The notes beneath the pieces were generated by a model. The model was given only the letters and a program-made list of their open reading frames with translations. It made no database searches and was not told the origin of the DNA. A DNA stretch of 6,232 bases from Alphaproteobacteria bacterium (GTDB lineage: Bacteria; Pseudomonadota; Alphaproteobacteria; RF32; CAG-239): contig JAGCFG010000018.1 in NCBI GenBank assembly GCA_017650255.1, positions 1 to 6,232 on the forward strand, given 5' to 3'. A program made the position numbers and the translations under genes. Positions 5,996-6,232 of the stretch are shown piece by piece. Positions within the stretch are counted from its first letter, which is position 1. Every line of letters starts with the position of its first letter.

Positions 5996-6232
5996 ATGCT
6001 TAGCCTAAAACATGTTCCGATAAATTCTTTTGATGAGAATGTTGCTTATTTGAATAAAGATTGCTCAATTTACAAAATTGATAATATAAAATCGCTTACA
6101 AGGGTTGAAGTTCATGGTGGAGAAAAGCCGATTTATGCTTTTTTGCAAATTACGGATAGCAACAAAATTGTAAAACCGGGAGAATTGGGACTTAATTCTG
6201 AAGCTTTTGCAAAACTTGGTTTGCCGGAGGGA
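5996..6232 (+). CDS. AMP/thymidine phosphorylase-family enzyme, N-terminal part
   Basis: The gene runs off the right edge; 79 residues are visible, against about 500 for the family. AAGGAG (5982-5987) stands 8 bases before the ATG at 5996. The start resembles the N-terminal domain of the archaeal AMP phosphorylase / 'putative thymidine phosphorylase' family: a short strand with LKHVPI (4-9), an acidic-aromatic stretch ending in LNKDC (19-23), SLTRVEVHGG (33-42), AFLQIT (48-53) and GELGLNSEAFAKLGLPEG (62-79). Enzymes of this family cleave nucleosides or nucleoside monophosphates with phosphate to free base plus (deoxy)ribose phosphate. Bacterial members carry the thymidine phosphorylase name by homology; which substrate this one uses cannot be told, since the catalytic part lies outside. 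It follows accD by 34 bases, where folC often stands, and is probably cotranscribed. Confidence 0.72.
   Translation, partial: MLSLKHVPINSFDENVAYLNKDCSIYKIDNIKSLTRVEVHGGEKPIYAFLQITDSNKIVKPGELGLNSEAFAKLGLPEG

Overview
This window is AT-rich bacterial chromosome and looks alphaproteobacterial. The evidence is an AccD that begins MNWLSDFVRPKI, an IHF beta subunit, and the order ihfB - lapA-domain gene - accD, which is an alphaproteobacterial arrangement. The low GC, AT-rich spacers and non-canonical gene order would fit a low-GC, perhaps host- or gut-associated lineage, but that placement is inference. The standard genetic code is in use: TGA ends accA and rmuC, and TGG encodes tryptophan.

Left part (1-1958, minus strand): a two-gene unit transcribed leftwards. 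The first gene (1958-831) starts with TTG behind a clear ribosome binding site. It encodes a 375-residue protein with two N-terminal membrane helices, a likely coiled coil and a low-complexity cytoplasmic tail, and I do not recognise it. The second gene (841 to beyond base 1) overlaps the first by 11 bases. It encodes an exported YejA-like family 5 solute-binding protein and runs off the left edge of the window.

Middle (1959-2148): a divergent intergenic region of 190 bases. It holds a good sigma70-type promoter for the leftward unit, a weaker candidate for the rightward one, an 11-base direct repeat and a small palindrome overlapping the leftward -35 box.

Right part (2149-6232, plus strand): accA, rmuC, ihfB, a LapA-domain membrane protein gene, accD, and the start of a gene for an AMP/thymidine phosphorylase-type enzyme. 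accA and rmuC overlap by 4 bases (GTGA). The other gaps are 82, 18, 18 and 34 bases. AccA and AccD together form the carboxyltransferase of acetyl-CoA carboxylase, the first committed step of fatty acid synthesis. Having both in one co-directional block with an IHF subunit between them is unusual. Compared with the common alphaproteobacterial order rpsA-ihfB-lapA-trpF-trpB-trpA-accD-folC, the rpsA, trp and folC positions are changed here.

Most of the window is core housekeeping. I see no CRISPR array, RNA gene, mobile element or convincing intrinsic terminator. The strongest candidate for something undescribed is the coiled-coil membrane protein at 831-1958 and its coupling to the solute-binding protein.
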